DNA of 64,000 nt from Phenylobacterium haematophilum (GCF_014196295.1 NZ_JACIDK010000003.1:310001-374000), one strand, 5' to 3'; positions 26,167 to 37,519 are shown, numbered from the stretch's first letter. The notes: generated from the sequence alone by a model not told the origin. Translations and numbers: made by a program.

Positions 26167-28407
26167 ATGTCTGGATCGGATGGCGCGGCGAAGGTTGGGC
26201 GCACCCTGGCGGACTCCGTCCCCTACTGGCCGCCGAAGGTGAAGCCGCCGGCCGGCTCGCCGAACATCCTGGTCGTGCTGTTCGACGACGTCGGGTTCTC
26301 GGACTTCGGGTGCTACGGCTCGCCGATCAAGACCCCGACCATCGACAAGCTGGCGGCCGAGGGGCTGCGCTACACCGGCTTCCACACCACGGCGATGTGC
26401 TCGACCACGCGGGCGGCGCTGCTGACCGGGCGTAACCATCACTCGGTTGGGATGGGCTGCTTGGCCAATTTCGACTCGGGGTTCCCCGGCTATCGGGGGA
26501 AGATCGCCAAGGAGGCCGGGACCCTGCCGGAGATCCTGCGCGGCCAGGGCTATGGCACGTACATGGTCGGCAAGTGGCACGCGACCCCTGTCAACCAGAC
26601 CGGCGCCGCGGGGCCGTTTGACGGCTGGCCGCTTGGGCGCGGCTTCAACCGCTTCTACGGGTTCATGGACGCCGAGACCGATCAATTCTCGCCGGAACTG
26701 GTGCGTGACAACACCCCCATCGACCCGCCAGGCGGCTACCGCGACGGCTACCACCTGACCGAAGACCTGGTCGACGAGAGCATTCGCTTCGTCGCCGACC
26801 ACATCGCCGATGCGCCCGACCAGCCGTGGCTGCTGTGGCTGGCGCTCGGCGCCTGCCACGCGCCGCACCAGGCGCCCATGGACATCATTCGCAGCTATGA
26901 CGAGGTGTTCGAGGCCGGCTGGGACGTCGAACGTGAGCGCCGGCTGGAGCGCCAGAAGGCGATGGGGATCGTGCCAGCGGACACCGTGCTGCCGCCGCGC
27001 AACGACGGGGTGAAGGCCTGGGCCGACCATTCGCCCGAGGAGCAGAAGGTGTTCACCCGGCTGCAGAGCGCCTTCGCCGGCATGCTGGACCATGCCGACC
27101 GACACCTGGCGCGGCTGGTGGCGTTCCTCGAGGAGGCTGGCGTGAAGGACGACACCTTGATCCTGGTGCTGTCGGACAACGGCGCCAGCCAGGAGGGCGG
27201 TCCGCTGGGCTTCGTCAACGCCATGGGGCCCTACAACATGAAGTTCGAGCCGATGCCGGAGAAGCTGGCGCGGGTCGAGGACATCGGCGGCCCTGACAGC
27301 CATTCGAACTTCCCGTTCGGATGGGCTCAGGCCTCGAACACGCCGCTGCGGCGCTACAAGCAGAACACCCACGGCGGCGGCATCCGCGACCCGCTGGTGA
27401 TCAGCTGGAAGAACGGCATCGCCGCTCGCGGCGAGACCCGCACCCAGTTCGCCCATGCCTGCGACCTGACCCCGACGCTGCTGGAGCTGCTGGGGATCAA
27501 CTCGCCGGACGCCATCGCCGGCGTCGCGCAGATGCCGATGGAGGGCGAGAGCTTCGCCGCCTCCCTGGCCGATCCGACCGCGCCGGCCAAGACGTCGCCG
27601 CAGTACTTCGAGATGTTCGGCCACCGCGGTTTGTGGAAGGACGGCTGGAAGGCGGTGGCGTTCCACCCGCCGGGCGCGCCCTTCGACAAGGACGTCTGGG
27701 AGCTCTACCACCTGGACGCCGACTTCTCGGAGACCAGAGATCTCGCCGAGGCCGAGCCGGAACGGCTGGAAGCCCTGATCGACGAATGGTGGGCCCAGGC
27801 CGAACGCAGCAACGTGCTGCCGCTGGACGACCGCTTCGGCCCGCGCTTCGCCGAGAACGCCCTGCGCCACCAGGGCGCGCGCAAGCAGTTCGTGTTCCAC
27901 AAGGGCATGGGCCACGTGCCGAGCGACTGCGCCCCCGATGTGCGCTCGCGCTCGTACTTCATCGAGGCCGACGTCACCCTGGCCGAGGGCGACGAGGGTG
28001 TGCTGATCGCCCACGGCGACGCCACCAGCGGCTATTCGCTGTTCGTCCGCGACGGGCGGCTGCACCACACGCTGAACGTCGGAGGCCTGCGCACCACCGT
28101 AAGTTCGCAGGCGCCGCTCGAGCCGGGTCGCCGGCGTCTGGGCGTACAGTGCGTGCAGGGCGACGGCCGTCGCTTCATCCTGCGCATCGACGGCCAGCCA
28201 GCCGGCGAGGTCGCCACCCACCTAGGCTTCATGAACCTGATCTCGTGGTCGGGCCTCGATATCGGTCGCGACCGCGGCAGCGCCGTCGGCGACTATGCCG
28301 AGCCGTTCAAGTTCACTGGCGCGCTTCGCACGGTGACGGTGACCATGGACGCCGATCAGGCGCTCGACGGGGAGGCGGTCGGGGCCGCGGAGCTGGCGCG
28401 CCAGTAG
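26167..28407 (+). CDS. Type I sulfatase (arylsulfatase) with altered modification motif
   Basis: The 746-residue protein has the alkaline-phosphatase/sulfatase fold. The N-terminal metal motif is 'NILVVLFDDVGFSDFGCYG' (D40-D41), then 'GFHTTAMCSTTRAALLTGRNHH', where C78 would become formylglycine, followed by 'YMVGKWH' and 'LILVLSDNGASQEGG' with metal ligands. The usual core is C-x-P-x-R; here it is C78-S-T80-T-R82, so the proline is replaced. The C-terminal ~200 residues form a beta-rich add-on. No signal peptide is seen, and no formylglycine-generating enzyme is in the window. ATG 26167 has GGAG eight bases upstream. The family is sure, activity less so. Confidence 0.9.
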   Translation: MSGSDGAAKVGRTLADSVPYWPPKVKPPAGSPNILVVLFDDVGFSDFGCYGSPIKTPTIDKLAAEGLRYTGFHTTAMCSTTRAALLTGRNHHSVGMGCLANFDSGFPGYRGKIAKEAGTLPEILRGQGYGTYMVGKWHATPVNQTGAAGPFDGWPLGRGFNRFYGFMDAETDQFSPELVRDNTPIDPPGGYRDGYHLTEDLVDESIRFVADHIADAPDQPWLLWLALGACHAPHQAPMDIIRSYDEVFEAGWDVERERRLERQKAMGIVPADTVLPPRNDGVKAWADHSPEEQKVFTRLQSAFAGMLDHADRHLARLVAFLEEAGVKDDTLILVLSDNGASQEGGPLGFVNAMGPYNMKFEPMPEKLARVEDIGGPDSHSNFPFGWAQASNTPLRRYKQNTHGGGIRDPLVISWKNGIAARGETRTQFAHACDLTPTLLELLGINSPDAIAGVAQMPMEGESFAASLADPTAPAKTSPQYFEMFGHRGLWKDGWKAVAFHPPGAPFDKDVWELYHLDADFSETRDLAEAEPERLEALIDEWWAQAERSNVLPLDDRFGPRFAENALRHQGARKQFVFHKGMGHVPSDCAPDVRSRSYFIEADVTLAEGDEGVLIAHGDATSGYSLFVRDGRLHHTLNVGGLRTTVSSQAPLEPGRRRLGVQCVQGDGRRFILRIDGQPAGEVATHLGFMNLISWSGLDIGRDRGSAVGDYAEPFKFTGALRTVTVTMDADQALDGEAVGAAELARQ

Positions 28408-28484
28408 ATTGAGCCGCCCAACTCCGGGTTGCGAAAGCAAGCTGGCTCAGCCACTGTCTTCGCGATCCGGGGGGAGGGAACTAC

Positions 28485-30395
28485 GTGCTTATCAGAGTGC
28501 TTGCGTTGGCGGCCGCCTGTCTGGCGACCGCCACCATCGCCATGGCCGCGCCGCTTGAGGCCTACGGCAAGCTGCCCAGCATCGAGGCGGCGGCGATCTC
28601 GCCGGACGGCGAGCGATTTGCGGTCATCGTGACCACCGGCGAGAACCGACAGATCGTCGTCAAGGACATCGCCACCGGCAAGGACAACGTCATCAACGCC
28701 GGCGCCGCCAAGGTGCGGGACCTGGACTGGGCGAGCCCCACGCACCTGCTGATCACCGCAAGCACGACGGCCACGATTCCCAACGTGATCGCGCCACGGC
28801 AGGAGTACACGACCGTCGTCCTTTACGACGTCGTGGCCAATCGGCAGGTCCGGCTGATGCGCGACATCGAGAGGGGGCTCAACATCGTGCTGGGGTCGCC
28901 CGTGCGGCGCACGGTCGACGGCAAGCCGGCGGTGTTCGTCTCCGGCATACGCTTCGACAGCTCGGGCCGGGGCAGGATCGCGCTCTACAAGATCAACCTG
29001 AAGAGCGGCGCCTCGGAGATGGTCCACGAGGGCTTTCCCTACAGCGAGGACTGGGTGGTCGGCGCCGACGGCCAGCCCCTGGCGGCGTCGATTTTCGACT
29101 ACACGAGCGGCGTCTGGATCCTGAAGGTCAAGCAGCCGGTCGGCTGGAAGGAGGTCATGCGCTCCGAGGGATATCTCGACCGTCCGAGCCTGGCGGGGCT
29201 CGGTCGAGACGGGCGCTCGATCCTGCTGTTCGACGAGGAAGACGACCAGCGGGTGCTGCGGGAGCTGAACCTCGACGGGACGAGCGGCGAGCCGATCAAG
29301 ACCATCGGCGGCTCGCAGCTGATATTCGACCCGGCCGGGCATCACCTGATCGGGTCGCGCGCGCTCGTCGGCGACGAGTTCCGCTACGACTTCTTCGGTC
29401 CGCAGGACCAGAGGCTCTGGCGGTCGATCGAGGCGGCCTATCGCGGCCAGCACGTGCAGCTGCTCTCGTGGTCGAACAACCGCGAGCGGATGATCATTCG
29501 GGTGGACTCGCCGACCGAGGGGCCGGGGATCGCCTATGTCGATTGGAAGACCAAGCGCGCGGACTGGATCGGATCGGTCTATCGCGGGCTGACCGAAGCG
29601 GACATCGCCGAGGTGAAGCCCGTGCGGTTCAAGGCCGCGGACGGCCTTGAGCTGAGCGGTTACCTGACCCTGCCCCGCGGCCGCGAAGCCAAGAAGTTGC
29701 CTTTGGTGGTGCTGGCGCACGGCGGCCCGGCGGCCCGCGACACCCCGACCTTCGACTGGTGGTCCCAGGCGCTGGCCTCGCGTGGCTATGCGGTTCTGCA
29801 GGTCAATTTCCGAGGCTCGTCGGGCTTCGGCGCCGACTTCCTGCAGGCCGGATACGGCCAGTGGGGCCGCAAGATGCAGACCGATCTTTCCGACGGCGTG
29901 CGTCACCTCGCCGGGCAGGGCATCGTCGACCCGACGCGGGCCTGTATCGTCGGGGCGAGCTATGGCGGCTATGCGGCCCTGGCCGGCGCGACGTTGGACC
30001 GTGGCGTCTACCGCTGCGCGGCGTCGGTCGCGGGGGTGTCGGATCTCCGCCGGATGGTCGCCTGGTCGAAGACCAACAAGGGGCGCACGGTGCAGAAGTA
30101 CTGGATCCGCTTCATGGGCGCCGACGACCCCAGCGATCCGGTGCTGCGCGAGCTGTCGCCGTCCGAAAAGGTCGATGGAGTGAAGACGCCGATCCTGCTG
30201 GTTCACGGCCGCGACGACACGGTCGTTCCGTTGGAGCAGAGCAACATCATGCAGCGGGCGCTGGAGAAGGCCGGCAACGCCCCGGAGATGGTGATGATGA
30301 GCGGCGAGGACCACTGGCTGTCTCGGGGCGAGACCCGATTGCGGATGCTCAATGCGCTGACGATGTTCTTAGAGAAGAACAATCCGCCGAGCTGA
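28485..30395 (+). CDS. Exported S9-family (prolyl oligopeptidase-like) peptidase
   Basis: The 636-residue enzyme has a signal peptide (about 21 residues), an N-terminal seven-bladed beta-propeller region and a C-terminal alpha/beta hydrolase. The triad is S492 in 'GASYGGYAAL', D578 in 'VHGRDDTVVP' and H610 in 'GEDHWLS'. It matches the acylaminoacyl-peptidase/DPP-like group common in Caulobacterales. Likely substrate: short peptides in the periplasm. Start is GTG 28485, with a strong GGGGAGGGAA ribosome site. The preceding sulfatase gene ends 77 bases upstream, on the same strand. Confidence 0.92.
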   Translation: MLIRVLALAAACLATATIAMAAPLEAYGKLPSIEAAAISPDGERFAVIVTTGENRQIVVKDIATGKDNVINAGAAKVRDLDWASPTHLLITASTTATIPNVIAPRQEYTTVVLYDVVANRQVRLMRDIERGLNIVLGSPVRRTVDGKPAVFVSGIRFDSSGRGRIALYKINLKSGASEMVHEGFPYSEDWVVGADGQPLAASIFDYTSGVWILKVKQPVGWKEVMRSEGYLDRPSLAGLGRDGRSILLFDEEDDQRVLRELNLDGTSGEPIKTIGGSQLIFDPAGHHLIGSRALVGDEFRYDFFGPQDQRLWRSIEAAYRGQHVQLLSWSNNRERMIIRVDSPTEGPGIAYVDWKTKRADWIGSVYRGLTEADIAEVKPVRFKAADGLELSGYLTLPRGREAKKLPLVVLAHGGPAARDTPTFDWWSQALASRGYAVLQVNFRGSSGFGADFLQAGYGQWGRKMQTDLSDGVRHLAGQGIVDPTRACIVGASYGGYAALAGATLDRGVYRCAASVAGVSDLRRMVAWSKTNKGRTVQKYWIRFMGADDPSDPVLRELSPSEKVDGVKTPILLVHGRDDTVVPLEQSNIMQRALEKAGNAPEMVMMSGEDHWLSRGETRLRMLNALTMFLEKNNPPS

Positions 30396-30414
30396 TTTCG
30401 GAGTGGATCCGGTT

Positions 30415-30434
30415 GTGTGGCGAAATCGCCACAC
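30415..30434. promoter_or_regulatory. Perfect palindrome upstream of clpB
   Basis: GTGTGGCGA-AA-TCGCCACAC has two perfect nine-base arms. It lies 20 bases after the S9 peptidase stop and about 70 before the clpB start. As RNA it folds into an 8-bp stem with an AAAT loop. It may be an operator for clpB or a weak terminator; it is not a CIRCE element. Confidence 0.4.
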
Positions 30435-30503
30435 TACATCCCGTCAAGGCGCGGCCGTGCTTGATGAAGGCGGTTGCGTCAATCCGCCTATCGAGGGGAA
30501 CGC

Positions 30504-33086
<2,583 letters not shown>

Positions 33087-33090
33087 CGAC

Positions 33091-33126
33091 AACGCCCCGG
33101 AGAGCGATCTCCGGGGCGTTTTGTTT
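33091..33126 (+). terminator. Strong intrinsic terminator of clpB
   Basis: AACGCCCCGGAGA (33091-33103) pairs perfectly with TCTCCGGGGCGTT (33108-33120) around GCGA, followed by TTGTTT. It stands just after the clpB stop. Confidence 0.92.
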
Positions 33127-33142
33127 GGGGCTGAAAGTTCGC

Positions 33143-33679
33143 CTAGAGCTCGACCTTCACCGCGCGGCCGCCGCGGACCTCGACGCGGCGCATGACCGCG
33201 ATGTCCGGGCCAGGGCCGCTGACCGGCTTGGCGACGGTGATCACGTACCAAGCCCCGTTGGCGAGGCCGGAGAAGCTGAAGGCGCTGTTGGCGTCGCAGA
33301 CCGCGCGCTTGACGAAGGCCGAGTAGTCGCCGCTGGGCGCCGAAGGCGTGCGGGCGCGGACTTCATCGGCCGGGAGGGCGGCGCGCTCGGCGGAGGTGTA
33401 GAGGATCGCCATCCGGCGGCGGGTCCAGGGGGTTTCGGGCGTCAGCACCACGCCGGCGCCGGTGCACGAATAGCGGGTTTGACCGGACTTGTACGTCAGA
33501 CGGCCATCGACGCGGCCGGAGCCCGGGACGGCCGACCACGAGAAGTCTTCGGCGCGGAAGACGCCGGCCGTGGCCGGGCCGCCGCCGGGCGGCGGAGGCG
33601 GGGGCGGGCCCAGGGTCGGTGCGCAGGCGGCGACGAGCAGAAGGGCGGCGGAGGCGGAGAGCAGACGAATGCGTGACAT
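33143..33679 (-). CDS. Lipoprotein of unknown function
   Basis: The 178-residue protein begins with a lipoprotein signal 'SASAALLLVAACAPT' (Cys19), then a short proline-rich linker ('LGPPPPPPPGGGP'). The mature domain is about 140 residues with two cysteines ('YSCTGAGVVLTPETPW' and 'VKRAVCDANSAFSFSGLANGAWYV') that could form a disulfide, and the pattern 'SFSGLANGAWYVITV' resembles carboxypeptidase-regulatory-like (beta-sandwich) domains. No named family. Convergent with clpB across its terminator. Confidence 0.7.
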   Translation of the reverse strand: MSRIRLLSASAALLLVAACAPTLGPPPPPPPGGGPATAGVFRAEDFSWSAVPGSGRVDGRLTYKSGQTRYSCTGAGVVLTPETPWTRRRMAILYTSAERAALPADEVRARTPSAPSGDYSAFVKRAVCDANSAFSFSGLANGAWYVITVAKPVSGPGPDIAVMRRVEVRGGRAVKVEL

Positions 33680-33728
33680 GGCGCGCGCACATTACGCATC
33701 GCAAAGCCCATGCGCCAAGGGTTAACCC

Positions 33729-34154
33729 CTAGTCGTCGCCCCGCACGCGTCCGCGCTTGGCCTTGACGTCGCCGCGGCGGACCTTGGCTTCGACGCGGCG
33801 CTTCTGGGAGGCCTTGGTCGGCTTGGTCTTCTTGCGCGGCGGCGGCGGCGGCTTGGCGGCCTCGCGGATTAGCTCCAGCAGGCGTTCCAGCGCGTCGGCG
33901 CGGTTGCGCTCCTGGGTGCGAAAGCTCATCGCCGTCAGCACCAGCACGCCGTCCTGGGTCACCTTGCGCCCGGCCAGTCGCATCAACCGCACAGCCACGT
34001 CATTGGGCAGCGAGGGCGACCGGCGCACGTCGAATCGCAGCTCCACGGCCGTGGAGACCTTGTTGACGTTCTGGCCGCCGGGACCGGCCGAACGGATGAA
34101 CCGCTCGGTGATCTCGTCCTCGGAGATGGCGATGGTGGGGGTGACTTCGATCAC
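33729..34154 (-). CDS. arfB: Alternative ribosome-rescue hydrolase ArfB (YaeJ)
   Basis: ArfB enters stalled ribosomes lacking a stop codon and hydrolyses peptidyl-tRNA. The 141-residue protein has the release-factor GGQ (G26-G27-Q28) in 'ERFIRSAGPGGQNVNKVSTAVEL', and the C-terminal tail is basic and lysine/arginine-rich ('RKKTKPTKASQKRRVEAKV'), as needed for the mRNA channel. It lacks the codon-recognition domains of RF1/2, which marks it as ArfB rather than a release factor. Start ATG 34154. Confidence 0.92.
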   Translation of the reverse strand: MIEVTPTIAISEDEITERFIRSAGPGGQNVNKVSTAVELRFDVRRSPSLPNDVAVRLMRLAGRKVTQDGVLVLTAMSFRTQERNRADALERLLELIREAAKPPPPPRKKTKPTKASQKRRVEAKVRRGDVKAKRGRVRGDD

Positions 34155-34301
34155 CGGACTTTTCCGATACCTAGGTTCCGGCTAACTTTGCCGCATGCGC
34201 GCTTTCGCGACCCTTATGCACGTGACTTTCTGCGCCGCCCAGGCCGGGCCGGCGGGAGATGTCGCGCGCTAGGTTCCTCACGCCCGCATCGAACGCCAGA
34301 C

Positions 34302-34327
34302 CCCGCCGGAAACGTCGGGGTTTTTTC
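34302..34327 (+). terminator. Orphan intrinsic terminator upstream of a GNAT gene
   Basis: CCCCG (34302-34306) and CGGGG (34317-34321) close a small hairpin followed by six T's. The T-run points rightward, but there is no plus-strand gene upstream; arfB runs the other way. It thus ends either an unannotated small RNA from 34155-34301 or an attenuated leader of the acetyltransferase gene 38 bases on. An 18-codon frame (about 34216-34272, MHVTFCAAQAGPAGDVAR) precedes it. Confidence 0.6.
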
Positions 34328-34364
34328 ATGGCCCCGCTCCGGCACGACAGGAGAGGTAAGACCC

Positions 34365-34859
34365 ATGAACCAGGACGTACTGATCCGCGGGCAGGAACCC
34401 GCGGACGTGAGCGACATCACCGAATTGCTGAACCAGCCCCGGGTGGTCTGGGGCACGCTGCAGCTGCCGTACACCTCTGTCGCCGCACGGATAAAACGGT
34501 TCGAGTCCGCCCCGCCGGGCTGGACGCCGCTGGTGGCGGAGATCGCCGGCAAGGTTATCGGGCAGGCCGGGCTGAACCGGCTGGACGGTCGTCGCGGCCA
34601 CGTCGCGGTGGTCGGCCTTTCGGTGCACGATGACTTTGCGGGCCGTGGCGTCGGCACGGCGCTGATGGCGGCCCTGACCGAGCAGGCCGACCGCTGGCTG
34701 GGCCTGCGCCGGATCGAGCTGACGGTGTGGACCGACAACGCCGCGGCCATCGCCCTCTATGAACGGTTCGGGTTCGAGCGCGAGGGCCTGCATCGGGCGT
34801 TCGCGCTGCGAGACGGCGAGTACGTCGATGCTCTCGCGATGGCGCGCCTTCGGCCCTAG
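34365..34859 (+). CDS. GNAT N-acetyltransferase
   Basis: The 164-residue protein has the GNAT core: 'AEIAGKVIGQAGLNRLDGRRGHVAVVGLSVHDDF' strands, then the acetyl-CoA P-loop 'AGRGVGTALMAALTEQADRW' and the family finale 'LTVWTDNAAAIALYERFGFEREG'. This resembles the RimJ/PhnO-like or aminosugar group, but the acceptor is unknown. Start ATG 34365 has AGGAGAGG 7-14 bases upstream. It ends four bases into the convergent zur gene. Confidence 0.9.
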   Translation: MNQDVLIRGQEPADVSDITELLNQPRVVWGTLQLPYTSVAARIKRFESAPPGWTPLVAEIAGKVIGQAGLNRLDGRRGHVAVVGLSVHDDFAGRGVGTALMAALTEQADRWLGLRRIELTVWTDNAAAIALYERFGFEREGLHRAFALRDGEYVDALAMARLRP

Positions 34860-35338
34860 CCGGCGCGGCAGGCCGAGCAGCGGCCGCGGGCCTCCAAGGT
34901 GATGGTCGCAACCTGGTAGCCCGCGCTCTCGGCCGCCTTCAGTTGGGCGGAGAAGTCGGGCTCGAATTCCTGGGCGGCCCCGCAGCAGTCGCAGATCAGG
35001 AAGGCGGCGCGATGCTCGCCGCCATCGTGGCGGCAGGGCACGTAGGCGTTGAGGCTCTCGATACGGTGGGCGAATCCCAGGCGTTCGAGGAACTCGAGCG
35101 CGCGATAGACGGTGGGCGGCTTGGCCGGTTCGCCGTGCTCGCCGAAGGCGGCGATCAGGTCGTAGGCCTTCTGCGGGCCGTCCGCCTCGAGCAGCAGTTC
35201 GAGCACGCGGCGGCGGGGCGCGGTCAGACGCTCCTGAGTGGCGGCGCAGCGGCTCTCGGCCGCGCCGAGCGCGTGGCTCAGGGCGTGACCCTTGAGACCC
35301 GGCTGCGCGCCGTCCGCGTGATGACACTCGCTTCCCAT
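34856..35338 (-). CDS. zur: Zinc-responsive Fur-family repressor (Zur-like)
   Basis: The 160-residue protein is a Fur-superfamily regulator: HTH 'LTAPRRRVLELLLEADGPQKAYDLIAAFG', then 'PPTVYRALEFLERLGFAHRIESLNAYVPC', and two Cys pairs ('LICDCCGAAQEF' and 'RGRCSACRAG') that form a structural zinc site. The N-terminal 'CHHADG' with 'HALSHAL' is typical of Zur. The divergent TonB-dependent receptor has a His/Asp-rich loop for zinc, and two identical-style palindromes lie between the two genes. I infer that zinc-bound protein represses both. Start ATG 35338. Confidence 0.9.
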   Translation of the reverse strand: MGSECHHADGAQPGLKGHALSHALGAAESRCAATQERLTAPRRRVLELLLEADGPQKAYDLIAAFGEHGEPAKPPTVYRALEFLERLGFAHRIESLNAYVPCRHDGGEHRAAFLICDCCGAAQEFEPDFSAQLKAAESAGYQVATITLEARGRCSACRAG

Positions 35339-35398
35339 AGGCCTTGGCTACCTGCCTCTCGCGCTCGCCGCAAGCAAAGCTGCTTGACGGCCGGTTAT

Positions 35399-35431
35399 GT
35401 TATCTCATAACGGTCTATGTTATTTCGTAAC
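35399..35431. promoter_or_regulatory. Twin Zur-type operators between zur and znuD
   Basis: Two AT-rich dyads: GTTAT-CTC-ATAAC (35399-35411, perfect arms) and GTTAT-TTC-GTAAC (35419-35431, one mismatch). Centres are 20 bases apart, two helical turns. They sit 61-93 bases from the zur start and 52-84 from the receptor start. The GTTAT-N3-ATAAC form agrees with Zur boxes known in alphaproteobacteria (from memory). Confidence 0.8.
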
Positions 35432-35482
35432 ACGGCGCGCCGAATTCAAGGCCGGCCCCGTGAGTATGTCCGAGGCGTCCAC

Positions 35483-37519
35483 ATGACTAAGACCTATCTG
35501 CTCGCCGCCGCTGGGGCCGCTGCGCTGTTCGCGGGATCGGCCCATGCCGAGGCGGCCAAGGAGGTCTCCGAGCTGGTGGTGACCGCCGCGCCCTATGTCG
35601 TCTCGATGGACTCGGTGACGACCAGTGTCGAGGCGATGAAGCGCGACGACCTGGACGCCGCGCCGTCGGCTGGTCTGGGGGACGTGCTGGCGGGCCTGCC
35701 CGGCGTGCGCTCGACCTTCTTCGGCCCGGGGGCGAGTCGGCCGGTGATCCGCGGCCTGGCCGGGCCGCGGGTGCTGGTGCTGAGCAACGGCGTCGGCATG
35801 ATCGACGCCTCGGCGCTGTCGCCCGACCACCAAGTGGCCAACGACCCGCAGGAGGCTGAGCGGATCGAGGTGCTGCGCGGGCCCTCGGCCCTGGCCTATG
35901 GCGGCTCGGCGATCGGCGGCATCGTCAACATCATCGACGACCGGATTTCCAGCACCAAGGTCGAGGGGGTGCATGGCCGCCTGCTGGCCTCGGGAACGAC
36001 TGTCGACGAGGGTTCGGCGGTCTCGGCCTCCGTGAAGGCGGGCGTCGGCGACTGGGTGTTCAGCATCGACGGCCTGCACCGCGAGAGCTCGGACTACGAC
36101 ATTCCTTCGCTGGCCGAGTCGCGCCGGTTCACGGCCGCCGAGGGTGAAGAGTATCTCGGCAAGGAGCCCTCGACCGTCGCCAATACGGCGGTGAAGCTGG
36201 ACGCCTATGGCGGCGGCGTCTCCTATGTCGGCGACAAGGGCTTTGTGGGCGTCTCGGTGAAGCGCACCGAAACCACCTATGGCGTGCCAGGCCACTCGCA
36301 TGAGGGGGGCGAAGACCACGACCATGACCACGATCACGACCACGAGGACGAAGCAAGCGGCGTCCAGATCGATCTGAAGCAGACCCGCTACGACCTGCGC
36401 GGCGGGCTCAATTTCGATCTCGGACCGTTCGACCAACTCAAGGTGTCGGCCGGCTACGCCGACTACGAGCACGCCGAGCTGGAAGGCGGTCGCGTCGGCA
36501 CCCAGTTCCTGTCCGAAGGCTGGGAGGCGAGGGCCGAGCTGGTCCAGAAGGCCCGCGGCGGCTGGCAGGGCGCAGTCGGCCTCCAGGCGCTGTCGCGGAC
36601 GCTCGACGCCAATGGCGAGGAGGCTTACGTGCCTTCGACCGAGACCCATGAACTCGGCCTCTTCACGCTGCAGCGGCTGGACAACGACACCTGGGGCGTC
36701 GAGGGCGGGCTGCGGCTCGACCGCCGTGAACTCCAGACCGACGCGATGTCGCGCGACTTCACCAACGTCTCCGCCAGCATCGGCGGCTTCCTGCGCCCGG
36801 CCGAGGGCTGGTTCCTGGGACTGTCGGCTTCGCGCACGGCGCGCGCCCCGACCGAGGCGGAGCTATTCGCTGACGGCGCCCATGCGGCCACTCGCGGGTT
36901 CGAGGTCGGGAACGCCGACCTGGACTCGGAAGTCTCCTACTCGCTGGACGCCACCGTGCACTATGGCGCCGGCCCCTGGGAGATGGACCTGCACGCCTTC
37001 GCCGTGAAGTACGACGGCTTCATCGATCTGCGCGCCAATGGCCAGATCGATCCAGAGAGCGGCTTTGCGGTCTTCGACTATCTGCAGACCGACGCGACCT
37101 TCTACGGCGCCGAGGCCGAGGCGTCGTATCGCCTGTGGCAGGACGGCGAGCGCAGCTTCTCGCTGCAGGGCGCGGCCGACTACGTGCACGGCGACACCGA
37201 CCTCGGTCCGCCGGCGCGCATTCCGCCGTGGTCGGTCACCGGACGGGCGGTGTTCGAGGGCGGCTGGTGGAGCGGGAAGCTGGAGCTGCGCCATGTGGGC
37301 GAACAGGACCGCGTCGCCGAGTACGAGCTACCGACCGACAGCTACCAGATGATCAACGCCTATCTGTCGGCCACGCCGTTCGCCGATCGCAAGCTGCGGC
37401 TGTTCCTGGAAGGCCGGAACCTCAACGACGCCGAGGCCCGCGAGCATGCCTCGTTCCTGAAGGACCTGGCCCCGCTGCCGGGGCGCAGCTTCCGCCTCGG
37501 CGTCGGCTACAAGTTCTAG
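35483..37519 (+). CDS. znuD: TonB-dependent outer-membrane zinc receptor (ZnuD-like)
   Basis: The 678-residue protein has a signal peptide (to 'GSAHA', about 22), a plug domain with the TonB box near 'SELVVTAAP' and 'LPGVRSTFFGPGASRPVIRG' and 'EAERIEVLRGPSALAYGGSAIGGIVNI', and a 22-strand barrel ending 'LPGRSFRLGVGYKF'. A His/Asp-rich extracellular loop (about 271-290, with HDHDHDHDH) is the mark of zinc-uptake receptors. It is divergent from zur with Zur-like boxes between, so it should be induced in zinc shortage. ATG 35483 gives the signal peptide; an earlier in-frame start at 35417 would bury the operators and is unlikely. Confidence 0.92.
   Translation: MTKTYLLAAAGAAALFAGSAHAEAAKEVSELVVTAAPYVVSMDSVTTSVEAMKRDDLDAAPSAGLGDVLAGLPGVRSTFFGPGASRPVIRGLAGPRVLVLSNGVGMIDASALSPDHQVANDPQEAERIEVLRGPSALAYGGSAIGGIVNIIDDRISSTKVEGVHGRLLASGTTVDEGSAVSASVKAGVGDWVFSIDGLHRESSDYDIPSLAESRRFTAAEGEEYLGKEPSTVANTAVKLDAYGGGVSYVGDKGFVGVSVKRTETTYGVPGHSHEGGEDHDHDHDHDHEDEASGVQIDLKQTRYDLRGGLNFDLGPFDQLKVSAGYADYEHAELEGGRVGTQFLSEGWEARAELVQKARGGWQGAVGLQALSRTLDANGEEAYVPSTETHELGLFTLQRLDNDTWGVEGGLRLDRRELQTDAMSRDFTNVSASIGGFLRPAEGWFLGLSASRTARAPTEAELFADGAHAATRGFEVGNADLDSEVSYSLDATVHYGAGPWEMDLHAFAVKYDGFIDLRANGQIDPESGFAVFDYLQTDATFYGAEAEASYRLWQDGERSFSLQGAADYVHGDTDLGPPARIPPWSVTGRAVFEGGWWSGKLELRHVGEQDRVAEYELPTDSYQMINAYLSATPFADRKLRLFLEGRNLNDAEAREHASFLKDLAPLPGRSFRLGVGYKF

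Noticed and set aside
30459..30491. Sigma-32 heat-shock promoter before clpB (CTTGAT ... CCGCCTAT)
   Set aside because: The -10 part fits the CCCCAT consensus poorly, and the implied start would leave almost no leader before the ATG.
34188..34364. Upstream extension of the GNAT protein
   Set aside because: It crosses the intrinsic terminator and has non-coding composition; ATG 34365 has a good ribosome site.
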